Of a DNA stretch of 64,000 bases, positions 23,333-31,336 are shown piece after piece; the first letter of the stretch is position 1; each line of letters opens with the position of its first letter. Both the position numbers and the translations under genes were made by a program. Source of the DNA: Hominenteromicrobium sp900549945 (GTDB taxonomy: Bacteria; Bacillota; Clostridia; Oscillospirales; Acutalibacteraceae); contig CABRNK010000002.1 of NCBI GenBank assembly GCA_902472305.1, positions 1 through 64,000 of the forward strand, read 5' to 3'. Under the pieces are notes generated by a model. The model was not told the DNA's origin. It saw only the letters and a program-made list of their open reading frames with translations, and made no database searches.

Positions 23333-24436
23333 TTAATTTTTCAGCACGCCGCTTTCTACCTGAAAGCCGCGGCCGCGCTCCATCAGGCGCACAGTCTCCG
23401 GGTCGCAGCAGGTGATAAAGACCTGCCGCCCGTCGAGATGGTTCAAAAGATAATCCCGCCGGCTCATATCGAGCTCGCTCATCACATCGTCGAGGAGGAT
23501 GACGGGCCGCTCGCCGGTTTTTTCGAACAGGATGTCGGCTTCCGCGAGCTTGAGCGCCAGCACGATGCTGCGCTGCTGCCCCTGCGAGCCGTACGTCCGC
23601 GCGGAGAGGCCGTCGATCTCGATCGACAGGTCGTCCCGATGCGGGCCGGCCGAGGTGAAGCCCGCGCGGATATCCGCCTCGCGGTTGCCCCGAAGTGCCG
23701 CAAAAAACGCGGCGGAAACCGCCTCCTGCGTATCGGCGCCGCGGAATGGGGCGTAGGAAAAGGAGACGCTTTCGCGCGCCTTCGCGATGCCGCTGTAGAT
23801 TTCCACAGCCTTCGGCGCGAGCGCCCGGCAGAACGCGATGCGCTCGAGCGTGACCTGCGTGCCGAAAAGCAGCAGCCGCTCGTCCCAGACGTCGAGCGTA
23901 TCCTGCAATTCCGGGTGGCGCACAATGTCCTTTAAAAGCGCATTGCGCTGCTGCAGCGCCTTATTGTAATTTGTGAGCACGCGGGCAAACGCAGGCTTCG
24001 CCTGACACAGCGCACCGTCGATAAACGCGCGCCGCCGCGCGGGGCCCTCCTTGACGAGCAAAAGGTGCTCCGGGGAAAAGATCACAGCGCAGAATTTGCC
24101 GACGAGCGCCGAGCCCGTCTTTTTTTCAACGCCGTTGATCACGCTGGAGCGCCGCCCGCTTTTGAACAGGAGGCGCAGGTTCTGCTCGCGCCCTTCCGTG
24201 AAAAGATCCATCGAAAGCGCGGCGGAATCCGCGTTTCTCCCGTTCGTCAGGCGGGGCAGCTCGCCGTCCTTCGTGCCGCGGAACGAGTGTCCGCCGGTAA
24301 AAAGCCAGACAGCCTCAAGGAGATTCGTTTTCCCCTGCGCGTTGCTGCCGAAAATGACGTTGATCGTCTCGCACGGGAAAATCTCCCCGTTTTCAAGGTT
24401 TCTGAATTGCTCGAAGCCGAGGCGCGTGACGTTCAA
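23333..24436 (-). CDS. recF: DNA replication and repair protein RecF
   Basis: A 367-residue SMC-like ATPase that loads RecA at gaps. Walker A is FGSNAQGKTNLLEA, the signature part is SQGQQRSIVLALKLAE, and Walker B is PVILLDDVMSELD. The start is TTG 24436: GGAGGG lies 8 nt upstream and the homology begins there; the gene starts 4 nt after the yaaA stop, so the two are coupled. Standard dnaN-yaaA-recF order. Confidence 0.93.
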   Translation of the reverse strand: MNVTRLGFEQFRNLENGEIFPCETINVIFGSNAQGKTNLLEAVWLFTGGHSFRGTKDGELPRLTNGRNADSAALSMDLFTEGREQNLRLLFKSGRRSSVINGVEKKTGSALVGKFCAVIFSPEHLLLVKEGPARRRAFIDGALCQAKPAFARVLTNYNKALQQRNALLKDIVRHPELQDTLDVWDERLLLFGTQVTLERIAFCRALAPKAVEIYSGIAKARESVSFSYAPFRGADTQEAVSAAFFAALRGNREADIRAGFTSAGPHRDDLSIEIDGLSARTYGSQGQQRSIVLALKLAEADILFEKTGERPVILLDDVMSELDMSRRDYLLNHLDGRQVFITCCDPETVRLMERGRGFQVESGVLKN

Positions 24437-24440
24437 GGCT

Positions 24441-24662
24441 TCAGCCCTCCGCGGTCTGCACGGTGTAGCGCACGCCGTTGTACTCGGCAAAATCGCCGCC
24501 GCGCATTTTTTTTCCGCGCATTGTGCAGACCGCGCCGTTTACGAGCACCTCGCCGTTCTGTATGACGAATTTCGCCTGCCCGCCGGTATCGAGCGCGCCG
24601 CCGAGTTTTAAAAGCGCGTCGAGCCGGATGAATTCTGTCGTGATCTGAATCGTTTCGTTCAT
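24441..24662 (-). CDS. yaaA: S4-domain RNA-binding protein YaaA
   Basis: A 73-residue S4-domain protein, typical of the gene between dnaN and recF. The S4 core is FIRLDALLKLGGALDTGGQAKFVIQ and GEVLVNGAVCTMRGKKMR. It binds RNA, with a ribosome-related role in related species. The gene is coupled to recF. Confidence 0.9.
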   Translation of the reverse strand: MNETIQITTEFIRLDALLKLGGALDTGGQAKFVIQNGEVLVNGAVCTMRGKKMRGGDFAEYNGVRYTVQTAEG

Positions 24663-24694
24663 GGAATCCTTCCTCTGTTGTACTTTATCTGCTG

Positions 24695-24737
24695 TGTTTC
24701 ACGCAGCGTCCTCCCGCGAAAGACATCGCGTGAAACA
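24695..24737. repeat. Inverted repeat of parS half-sites between yaaA and dnaN
   Basis: TGTTTCACGC (24695-24704) and GCGTGAAACA (24728-24737) form a perfect 10-bp inverted repeat with a 23-nt centre. The outer nine bases of each arm equal a parS half plus one base. On the minus strand it could also fold as a hairpin at the end of dnaN, although no T run follows. Confidence 0.6.
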
Positions 24738-24741
24738 TTTT

Positions 24742-25848
24742 TTAAATTTCGCTGCGCAGGCGCACCGGCAGAACGAGGAACGAAAACGCATCGCCCTCCT
24801 TCGGCAGGATGAGCATCGGGCTGATCGGCCCGCCGAGTTCCATGCGCACTTCGTCGCATTCTGCGGCACGCAGCGCGTCGAGCAGATATTTATTGTTGAA
24901 GCCGATCTCGAGCGGGTCGCCGGAGATCTTCGCCTCGATTTGGTCGTTTGCGCGGCCCATCGTTGTGGAGCAGAGCAGTTTGATTGTGTCCTCGCTGAGA
25001 ACACACCGCACCGGGCTTTTGAGGCGGTCGGTGATAAGAAGCGAAACGCGCTCGACGCTTTCGATCAGTGTCCGCGTGGAGACGACAGCCTCGGTTTTTT
25101 TATCTTTCGGCAGCGCCGCGCGATAATCGAGGAATTCGCCCTCGAGCAAAGCGGAAAGCACGGTATAATTATCGATTTTGAAGAGGATGTGCCGGCGGCT
25201 CGGGCAGATTTCGATCTCGCCGTCATCGTCGCGCAGCAGCTTCAGCACCTCGCCAAGTGTCTTTCCGGGAACGACAAATTCGAGGCTGCCGTCGAACGGA
25301 ATTGCCTCGCGGCGCAGTGCCAGCCGGTAACCGTCCACGGAAACGACGTCGAGCGTGCGGTTTTCGATTTTGAACAGGCTGCCCTGATGGATCGGTTTTG
25401 CATTCGAGTCTGCGACGGCGAACAGTGTCTGGCGGATCATGCTTTTCAGCACGCCGGCGGGCAGGCGGAGTGTATCGGTGTCGGTGACTTTCGGAAATTC
25501 CGGGAATTCTGCGGCGTTCATGCCGATGATTGTGAAACAGCTCACGCCCGAGGTGATTGTCGCGGTGTTGCGGTCGTCGGTTTCGATTGTGATGTCGTCG
25601 GCCGGCGACTTACGGACGATTTCAGAGAATAGTTTCGCAGTTAAAATGATAGCGCCGGATTCGGAAATAACGGCGGGCAACTCTGTCTGCATGCCGATTT
25701 CGAGGTCGTAGGCGGAGAGGATGAGTTTTTCCTCGCCGCTGCGGATCAAAATGCCCTCGAGCGCGGGAATTGAGGTTTTCGCGGAGACCGCGCGCTGCAG
25801 GTTTCCGACGGCTTCGGTTAAAATGCGCTTTTCTATGGTGAATTTCAT
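24742..25848 (-). CDS. dnaN: DNA polymerase III beta sliding clamp
   Basis: A 368-residue clamp with the three repeated domains expected of the family. The N-terminus is MKFTIEKRILTEAVGNLQRAVS and the C-terminus ends with the usual hydrophobic region LPVRLRSEI. ATG 25848 has AAGGAG 8 nt upstream; an upstream extension of 18 codons lacks homology. It follows dnaA on the same strand across the putative origin. Confidence 0.96.
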   Translation of the reverse strand: MKFTIEKRILTEAVGNLQRAVSAKTSIPALEGILIRSGEEKLILSAYDLEIGMQTELPAVISESGAIILTAKLFSEIVRKSPADDITIETDDRNTATITSGVSCFTIIGMNAAEFPEFPKVTDTDTLRLPAGVLKSMIRQTLFAVADSNAKPIHQGSLFKIENRTLDVVSVDGYRLALRREAIPFDGSLEFVVPGKTLGEVLKLLRDDDGEIEICPSRRHILFKIDNYTVLSALLEGEFLDYRAALPKDKKTEAVVSTRTLIESVERVSLLITDRLKSPVRCVLSEDTIKLLCSTTMGRANDQIEAKISGDPLEIGFNNKYLLDALRAAECDEVRMELGGPISPMLILPKEGDAFSFLVLPVRLRSEI

Positions 25849-26184
25849 TTTTTGCATCTCCTTTTGTTTGCATTTTGCAGGATGCTTGCGGTTCGGCTGC
25901 ATGAGAGGAGGGCGGGGGGCTTCCCTTTTTGTTTCTTTATTACTCTTAGTAATATATTTAGCAGTAGCCGTAGGGGGTGTTAAATTGTTGGAAATTTTGA
26001 AAATCGGCTTTGTGAAGCCAAAAACGGCGGAAAAGTTTTAAAAAATTCCCTGTGGAAGAAATGTGGACAATGTGGAAGGTATTTTTCATTCCACAAAGCG
26101 GTTGAAAACTCTGTGTGAAATGTTGAAAATTTGTTTATGGATCGGTGGAAAACGGTTTGCGCGGCAAAACCTGTTCACAGGTAT
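25849..26184. other. Candidate oriC between dnaA and dnaN
   Basis: A 336-bp AT-rich gap without genes. At 26041-26184 it has a run of DnaA-box-like sites: TGTGGAAGA (26051), TGTGGACAA (26062, one base from consensus), TGTGGAAGG (26071), TTCCACAA (about 26089), GTGGAAAAC (about 26145) and TTCACAG (about 26174). A very AT-rich stretch at about 25925-25970 (with ATTACT/AGTAAT inverted repeat) could be the unwinding element. Position equals that of known Gram-positive origins. Confidence 0.65.
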
Positions 26185-27486
26185 TTAACGGTCGCGGATG
26201 TTCTTGATGATGTCGCCGACCGTCGCTTTTGTGACCGGGTCCTTGAGGGATTTTTCCTCGATCTGCTGGATTGCGTAGACGACTGTGGAGTGGTCGCGGC
26301 CGCCGAACTCTTTGCCGATCTCGACCATGGGCATCTGCGTGATTTCGCGGACGATGTACATGGAGATCTGGCGCGCGAAGGAGATGTTCGCGTTGCGCTT
26401 TGAGGACTTGATGTCTTCGGGGGAAACGCCGTAGGTGCGGGCGACCTCCTCGATGATCTTGCCGACCGTGACGGGTGTCGGCTGGTCGTTGTTTACGATG
26501 TCGCTGATCGCGCGCTGTGCGGTGTTGATCGTCGGCGTCGCGCCCTCGACGAGGTGGATTGCCTTGAGCTTTTTGACGGTGCCCTCGAGCTGGCGGATGT
26601 TGCTTTTGAGTTTGACCGCGATGAATTCACAGACGCTGTCCGGCACGTTCAGGCCGACAAGCTCGGCCTTGCGCTTGATGATTGCCATGCGCGTCTCAAA
26701 ATCCGGCGGCTGCACGTCGGCCGTAAGGCCCCACTCGAAGCGCGTCTTGAGGCGGTCCTCGAGCGTTGCAATGTCGCGCGGCGGCCGGTCGCTCGTCAGC
26801 ACGATCTGTTTCTTCGATTCATAAAGCGTATTAAAGGTATGGAAAAATTCCTCCTGCGTCGATTCTTTGCCGGCGATGAACTGAATATCGTCGATCAAAA
26901 GCGCGTCGGCCTTGCGGTATTTTTCGCGGAAGCCCGCCGTGGTGCCGGCGCGGATGGCCTCGATCAGCTCGTTTGCAAACTGGTCGCCCTTGACGTAGAT
27001 GATGTTCTTCTCGCTGAAATTCTTTTTCAGCTCGTGGCCGACCGCGTTGAGCAGGTGCGTTTTACCGAGGCCGGAGTTACCGTAGATAAAGAGCGGGTTG
27101 TAATTTTTCGCCGGCTCCTTCGCCACGTAGCGGCAGGCGGCGCAGGCGAATTTATTCGAGCTGCCCTCGATGAACGTCTCGAAGGTGTACTCGTATTCGT
27201 CGTCCTCCTCGACGGCCTTCTTCTCCTTTTTCTCCATCGGCGTGATCAGCTTGTAGGTGATGGCCGGGCCGAACACGCTCTGAATCGCGTCGTTGAGATA
27301 TTTGTGAAAGCCGCGCTCAATCGTCGATTTGTGAAATTCATTCGGCGCCTGAATGATGGCGACGCCCTCCTCAAAGTCCAGCGAAACCGGTACGAGCTTG
27401 CTGAACCAGGTTTCGTAGCTCACCTCGGTGACCTGATTTCTGCAGTAATCGCAGATCAGGTCCCATGCTTCAAAAAACGATTCCAT
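26185..27486 (-). CDS. dnaA: Chromosomal replication initiator DnaA
   Basis: A 433-residue initiator. The AAA+ core has Walker A GNSGLGKTHLLNA, Walker B ALLIDDIQF and sensor DRLKTRFEWGL. The C-terminal DNA-binding domain has FARQISMYIVREIT and GGRDHSTVVYA, the DnaA signature. The N-terminal domain I is present; the linker is acidic and short. ATG 27486 starts at MESFFEAWDLI, the homology start, with a GGAA-rich site; the longer frame covers the promoter. Confidence 0.97.
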   Translation of the reverse strand: MESFFEAWDLICDYCRNQVTEVSYETWFSKLVPVSLDFEEGVAIIQAPNEFHKSTIERGFHKYLNDAIQSVFGPAITYKLITPMEKKEKKAVEEDDEYEYTFETFIEGSSNKFACAACRYVAKEPAKNYNPLFIYGNSGLGKTHLLNAVGHELKKNFSEKNIIYVKGDQFANELIEAIRAGTTAGFREKYRKADALLIDDIQFIAGKESTQEEFFHTFNTLYESKKQIVLTSDRPPRDIATLEDRLKTRFEWGLTADVQPPDFETRMAIIKRKAELVGLNVPDSVCEFIAVKLKSNIRQLEGTVKKLKAIHLVEGATPTINTAQRAISDIVNNDQPTPVTVGKIIEEVARTYGVSPEDIKSSKRNANISFARQISMYIVREITQMPMVEIGKEFGGRDHSTVVYAIQQIEEKSLKDPVTKATVGDIIKNIRDR

Positions 27487-27613
27487 TTCCTGTTTTCCCT
27501 TTCTCACGTGTTCTCGGTAGCGCAGTATACCGCGGCAGAAGCGGCGCGCTTTCGGCCGGAAAAGCCGGAAAAAGGCGGCACTTCTGCATTTTGACGATAA
27601 AATACTAATATAT

Positions 27614-27644
27614 AGTGTAGCATAAACCGGTTGCGTTGTCCACA
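27614..27644 (-). promoter_or_regulatory. dnaA promoter with overlapping DnaA box
   Basis: On the minus strand TGGACA (27642-27637) and TACACT (27619-27614) are 17 bp apart, with TGC before the -10. The DnaA-box-like TTGTCCACA (27636-27644, plus strand reading) covers the -35, suggesting autorepression. Confidence 0.75.
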
Positions 27645-27837
27645 GAAAATGCGCCGAAATGTTGAAAATCCGGCCGGGAAAATTTTGGCTGCGCAGGCGG
27701 GGCGGATGCGCGTTTTTTGATATGCGGGCCCCGCGCCTTTTCTGCATCTATATTCTGTGGTTTTGAAAAAGATGGGCGCAGAATATGGGCGGGCAATTTT
27801 TCGTGCATGTTTTTTTCCTGAAAAACCGGAAAAAAGG

Positions 27838-27867
27838 TTGACAGATTCTAAGGTTTTAAGGTATAAT
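27838..27867 (+). promoter_or_regulatory. Promoter of the rpmH-rnpA operon
   Basis: TTGACA (27838-27843) and TATAAT (27862-27867) with 18 bp between them. Confidence 0.88.
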
Positions 27868-27934
27868 GCTTAACTGTAACCGACTGTACGATTCGGGTTT
27901 TGCAAAGTAACCTCGCGAAAGGAGGGTTTTTGAT

Positions 27935-28069
27935 ATGCTGAGAACCTATCAGCCGAAGAAGCTCCACAGAAAGAAGGAGCACGGCTTCAGAAAGAGAATG
28001 TCTACACGCAACGGACGCAAGGTCCTGGCGCGTCGCAGAGCAAAGGGCAGAGCACGCTTAACGTATTGA
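27935..28069 (+). CDS. rpmH: 50S ribosomal protein L34
   Basis: A 44-residue, Arg/Lys-rich ribosomal protein: MLRTYQPKKLHRKKEHGFRK, then RMSTRNGRKVLARRRAKGR, the full L34 pattern. An AAAGGAGGG site precedes ATG 27935. It starts the plus-strand operon divergent from dnaA. Confidence 0.96.
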   Translation: MLRTYQPKKLHRKKEHGFRKRMSTRNGRKVLARRRAKGRARLTY

Positions 28070-28154
28070 TGTATGCTTTGAAGGTCACCGGCGTGTGGCC
28101 TTTCTTTGTTTTGCAGGTGCGGCGGAAAATACCGCGCAGGTTTTTGGGAGCTTT

Positions 28155-28535
28155 ATGGATATCATCGTACCCCTGACGGAGAATTATGAATTCCGGCGCG
28201 TCTATGCCCGCGGAAAAAGCGCGGTGCGCCCCTCGCTCGTCGCGTACTGCATCAGAAAAGGCGGCGCGGCGCCGCGCATCGGAATTACGGCAAGCAAAAA
28301 AATCGGCAATGCGGTCAAACGGAACCGCGCCCGGCGGCTGCTGCGCGAGAGCGTGCGCACGCTGTACCCCCGCATCAGGCCGGGGTTCGATATTGTGCTG
28401 GTGTCGCGCGGGAAAACGCCGTTTGTGCACTGCGGGGCAGTATTGGCGGAAATGACAAGCGCGCTGGAGGAACTCGGCGTGCTTGTTTGTGCAGGAAAAA
28501 AGAGGGACAAGCCCGCGGGGCCGGATAGGCTATGA
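28155..28535 (+). CDS. rnpA: Ribonuclease P protein component
   Basis: A 126-residue basic protein that assists the RNase P RNA in tRNA 5' maturation. The family core is RIGITASKKIGNAVKRNRARRLLRE, followed by RPGFDIVLVSRG. The ATG 28155 is chosen as the homology starts there; GGGAG lies upstream. The gene overlaps yidD by 4 nt (ATGA). Confidence 0.93.
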   Translation: MDIIVPLTENYEFRRVYARGKSAVRPSLVAYCIRKGGAAPRIGITASKKIGNAVKRNRARRLLRESVRTLYPRIRPGFDIVLVSRGKTPFVHCGAVLAEMTSALEELGVLVCAGKKRDKPAGPDRL

Positions 28536-28774
28536 CGCGGCTTACACCGAAAAACGCGCTGCTCGGCCTGATCCGGCTGTACCAGAGGCTGCGGCCGAGC
28601 AGCACGCGGGGCTGCTGCAAATACATACCCACCTGCTCGCAGTACGGGCTTGAGGCAGTGGAGCGCTTCGGCGCGCTGAAGGGCGGCCTGCTCGCACTGT
28701 GGCGCATTCTGCGCTGCAACCCGTTTTCAAGGGGCGGCTACGATCCCGTACCCGAAAAAAAGAACAAGGTTTGA
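28532..28774 (+). CDS. yidD: Membrane protein insertion efficiency factor YidD
   Basis: An 80-residue protein of the YidD family, which aids YidC. It has the family line LIRLYQRLRPSSTRGCCKYIPTCSQYGLEAVERFG and a late RCNPFSRGGYDPVP. Its start overlaps the rnpA stop, so translation is coupled. It precedes yidC, as usual. Confidence 0.93.
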   Translation: MTRLTPKNALLGLIRLYQRLRPSSTRGCCKYIPTCSQYGLEAVERFGALKGGLLALWRILRCNPFSRGGYDPVPEKKNKV

Positions 28775-28799
28775 TCCGGGAAGGATTTGATTCAAAACT

Positions 28800-29873
28800 A
28801 TGATGCAGTTTTTTAATTTCTTTGGCAGCATATTCGGCTACCTCTTGTGGTTCCTCTACACGATTTTCCAGAACTACGGCGTGGCGATTATTCTGTTTAC
28901 GATCATTGTCAAGGCGCTGATGTTCCCTTTCTCGATCAAGTCGCAGAAAAGCATGGCGGCGCAGTCGCGCATGGCGGCCAAGCAGAAGGAGCTGCAGGCG
29001 CGCTACGGCAGCGATAAGATGAAATACAACGAGGAGCTGCAGAAGCTGTATGAGAAGGAGGGCGTCAACCCCGGCGGCGGATGCCTGACAACGCTGCTCC
29101 CGCTGCCGATCATGCTCGGCATTTACTACTCCGTTATCTACCCGCTTTCGAATACGCTGCACGTCGCGAGCGATTCGATTGCGAAGGCGACCGAATTCGT
29201 CACGCGCATCCCCGGCATCTCGAGCACGAGCCAGTATGTCGAGCTTGAGATCGTCAAGAACTTCTCCGCGCTGAAGGAATACCTGACGATGTTCTCGCCG
29301 GAGGATATGGCGAAGATCGAGTCGTTCAGCCACGGCTTTAAGTTTGCGGGTCTCGACCTGCTCGCCTCGCCGAATGCCTCTTCCTTTGCGTCGATGATGT
29401 GGATCATCCCGGTGCTGGCGCTCATCACGTACTGGGGCCAGACCTTCATCATGCAGAAGCTGCAGCCGCAGCAGCAGGCCTCGGGCGGCGGCTGCATGAA
29501 GGTGATGCTGTACGGCATGCCGCTGCTCTCCGCGTACTGGGCGTTCATCATGCCCGGCGCCGTCGGCTTCTATTGGATCGCTTCCGCGCTCGTCGGCTTT
29601 GCGCAGTCCATCATCCAGCACAAGTATTATTCGGCGGAGCAGGTTTCCGCGCATTCCGAGGCGAGCCGCTACGTGACGCTGCTCGCAGCCGAGCAGAAGA
29701 TCAGCCCGCTGCCGGCGAACATTCAAAAGCAGATTGCCGATAAGATCGAGGCGAAAAATCAGGCGCAGGCCAGCCGGCAGGCGAACCAGCAGAGTAAAAA
29801 ATCCGGCGGCAAAAAGTCCGGCGGGCAGAAAAATAAGGGCTCTGCTTCCGATTATATGGGAAGCAGGAAATAA
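28800..29873 (+). CDS. yidC: YidC/Oxa1/SpoIIIJ membrane protein insertase
   Basis: A 357-residue insertase with about five membrane segments. It lacks a lipobox cysteine, unlike Bacillus SpoIIIJ. The conserved positive residue of the first core segment is lysine here (TIIVKALMFPFSIKSQKS) instead of the more usual arginine. The C-terminal tail is Lys/Gly-rich (SKKSGGKKSGGQKNKG). It inserts membrane proteins with or without Sec. Two ATG codons sit in tandem at 28800 and 28803. Confidence 0.95.
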   Translation: MMQFFNFFGSIFGYLLWFLYTIFQNYGVAIILFTIIVKALMFPFSIKSQKSMAAQSRMAAKQKELQARYGSDKMKYNEELQKLYEKEGVNPGGGCLTTLLPLPIMLGIYYSVIYPLSNTLHVASDSIAKATEFVTRIPGISSTSQYVELEIVKNFSALKEYLTMFSPEDMAKIESFSHGFKFAGLDLLASPNASSFASMMWIIPVLALITYWGQTFIMQKLQPQQQASGGGCMKVMLYGMPLLSAYWAFIMPGAVGFYWIASALVGFAQSIIQHKYYSAEQVSAHSEASRYVTLLAAEQKISPLPANIQKQIADKIEAKNQAQASRQANQQSKKSGGKKSGGQKNKGSASDYMGSRK

Positions 29874-29955
29874 TCAGCCGACTATCCCACCTCCTTTCAC
29901 TCCGAAACGGGATAAACGATAGCTTGTATTGAAAATCGAAAGGATGTAAAAAGCA

Positions 29956-30774
29956 ATGGTAAAAGAAGCAATTGCAACGGGCGCAACGGTTGAAGAGGCG
30001 CATGCCAACGCGTGCGCGCAGCTCGGCGTGGACACGACAGAGGCGGAATTTGAAATTCTCGAGCTGCCGGAGAAAAAGCGCTTTGGCCTGTTCGGCGGCA
30101 GCCCCGCGAAGGTGCGCGCGTTTATCCGCGAGACGCCGGCCGATGCGGCGGCAGCGTACCTGCGTTCCATTCTCAGCGGTATGGGGCTGACGGACATCGA
30201 GGTCGAGATCAACGAGGTCGAGGCCGGCGCGGAGCTGGTTCTGACCGGCGAGGATATCGGCTTTATCATCGGCCACCGCGGCGAGACGCTCGACGCGCTC
30301 CAGTACCTCTCCTCCCTCGTGGCGAACCACGTGGACGAGTCGTACTACCGCGTGACGCTGGACGTCGGCAACTACCGCGAAAAGCGCAAGGAGACGCTCG
30401 AAAACCTCGGCAAGAAGATGGCGGCCCGCGCCGTAAAAACCGGGCGCAACGCGTCGCTCGAGCCGATGAACCCGTATGAGCGCCGCATCATCCACACGGC
30501 CGTGCAGACCGTGGAGGGCGCGAAATCCTGGAGCGAGGGCGAGGACCTCGCCCGCCATGTCGTGATCGGCCCCGAGGGCGGCGAGCGCTTCCAGAAGCGC
30601 GACAACCGCCGCGACGGAAACCGGGGCGGCAAGCCGGGCTACAACAGGGACAACCGCGGCGGCAGACCGCCCCGCAGGGACAGCCGCTCCGCACGCCCGG
30701 CGCCCGCACAGACGGCGGCGCCCCGCGTGCTGGACGACGTAACAACGCCATACGGCAAAATCGAAAAGAAGTGA
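29956..30774 (+). CDS. jag: Jag/KhpB RNA-binding protein
   Basis: A 272-residue protein with an N-terminal Jag domain (VEEAHANACAQLGVDTTEAEFEILE...FGLFGGSPAKV), a KH domain (GEDIGFIIGHRGETLDALQYL) and an R3H domain (NPYERRIIHTAVQ). The tail from about residue 215 is Arg/Gly/Asp-rich, likely disordered and RNA-binding. It is the usual neighbour of yidC and the partner of KhpA in RNA binding and cell elongation. Confidence 0.93.
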   Translation: MVKEAIATGATVEEAHANACAQLGVDTTEAEFEILELPEKKRFGLFGGSPAKVRAFIRETPADAAAAYLRSILSGMGLTDIEVEINEVEAGAELVLTGEDIGFIIGHRGETLDALQYLSSLVANHVDESYYRVTLDVGNYREKRKETLENLGKKMAARAVKTGRNASLEPMNPYERRIIHTAVQTVEGAKSWSEGEDLARHVVIGPEGGERFQKRDNRRDGNRGGKPGYNRDNRGGRPPRRDSRSARPAPAQTAAPRVLDDVTTPYGKIEKK

Positions 30775-30781
30775 GTTTTCG

Positions 30782-30813
30782 GAAGAGCCTCCGCGTGAGG
30801 TTCTTCTTTTTTG
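30782..30813 (+). terminator. Intrinsic terminator after jag
   Basis: GAAGAGCCTC and the matching GAGGTTCTTC form a stem with a CGCGT loop, followed by six T residues. Confidence 0.85.
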
Positions 30814-30849
30814 CCGAAATCGGGGGTGGCGAAACGGTGCGGCGCGTGC

Positions 30850-30855
30850 TATAAT
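30850..30855 (+). promoter_or_regulatory. Extended -10 promoter of the small membrane gene
   Basis: TATAAT at 30850-30855 preceded by TGC. No good -35 is visible at 16-18 bp. Confidence 0.6.
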
Positions 30856-30881
30856 CAGAAAATAAAGGGGGCTGACGGCGC

Positions 30882-31130
30882 ATGAAAAGGCTTAAACGCG
30901 TGCTGGAAATCGGGATCGGCGCGCTGGCCGGTGCATATATCGGCCTTGCGTTCGGCGATATACAGTCTTATTTTCGTTTCCGAGCGCTTTATGCGGCGGA
31001 CTCCGCGCCTTGGTATACGGGGCTTTTGGTGCGCACGCTGTTCATGCTTCTGATCGCCGTGCTTTGGGCGGCGGCTTATATCGCTGTGCGCCGCCGCGCC
31101 GGAAAACAGAAGCGGAAGGGCTGCGATTGA
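30882..31130 (+). CDS. Small two-segment membrane protein, unknown
   Basis: An 82-residue protein with two hydrophobic segments (about 9-25, a Gly/Ala-rich helix IGIGALAGAYIGLAFG, and about 49-69) and Arg/Lys-rich ends, the last being RRRAGKQKRKG. It may resemble small membrane proteins near jag in Clostridia. AAAGGGGG precedes ATG 30882. No family assigned. Confidence 0.65.
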   Translation: MKRLKRVLEIGIGALAGAYIGLAFGDIQSYFRFRALYAADSAPWYTGLLVRTLFMLLIAVLWAAAYIAVRRRAGKQKRKGCD

Positions 31131-31336
31131 CGCGGGCTTCCGCAGGGGATACAGGCCGGTGATACAGGACCGAGAGGCGCGCGGGCAAAGTTCAACGGTT
31201 GGGCGGGGCCTCCGTGGGACGGTCTCTGGAGACGGAAATTTTCACGCGGCCGGCCGTAGCTTCTATGCCCTTGTGCGGCTGATATGGCTCGTTCCCCGAA
31301 GAAAATAAATTTATATTTTATATAAGAGGTAAAGAA

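Larger units (their letters stand above)
27487..27934. other. dnaA-rpmH intergenic region
   Basis: A 448-bp divergent control region with no gene. It has the dnaA promoter (27614-27642) and the rpmH promoter (27838-27867). DnaA-box-like sites are at 27636-27644 (TTGTCCACA) and near 27755 (TGTGGTTTT). Such a region often forms the second half of a two-part origin. Confidence 0.7.
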
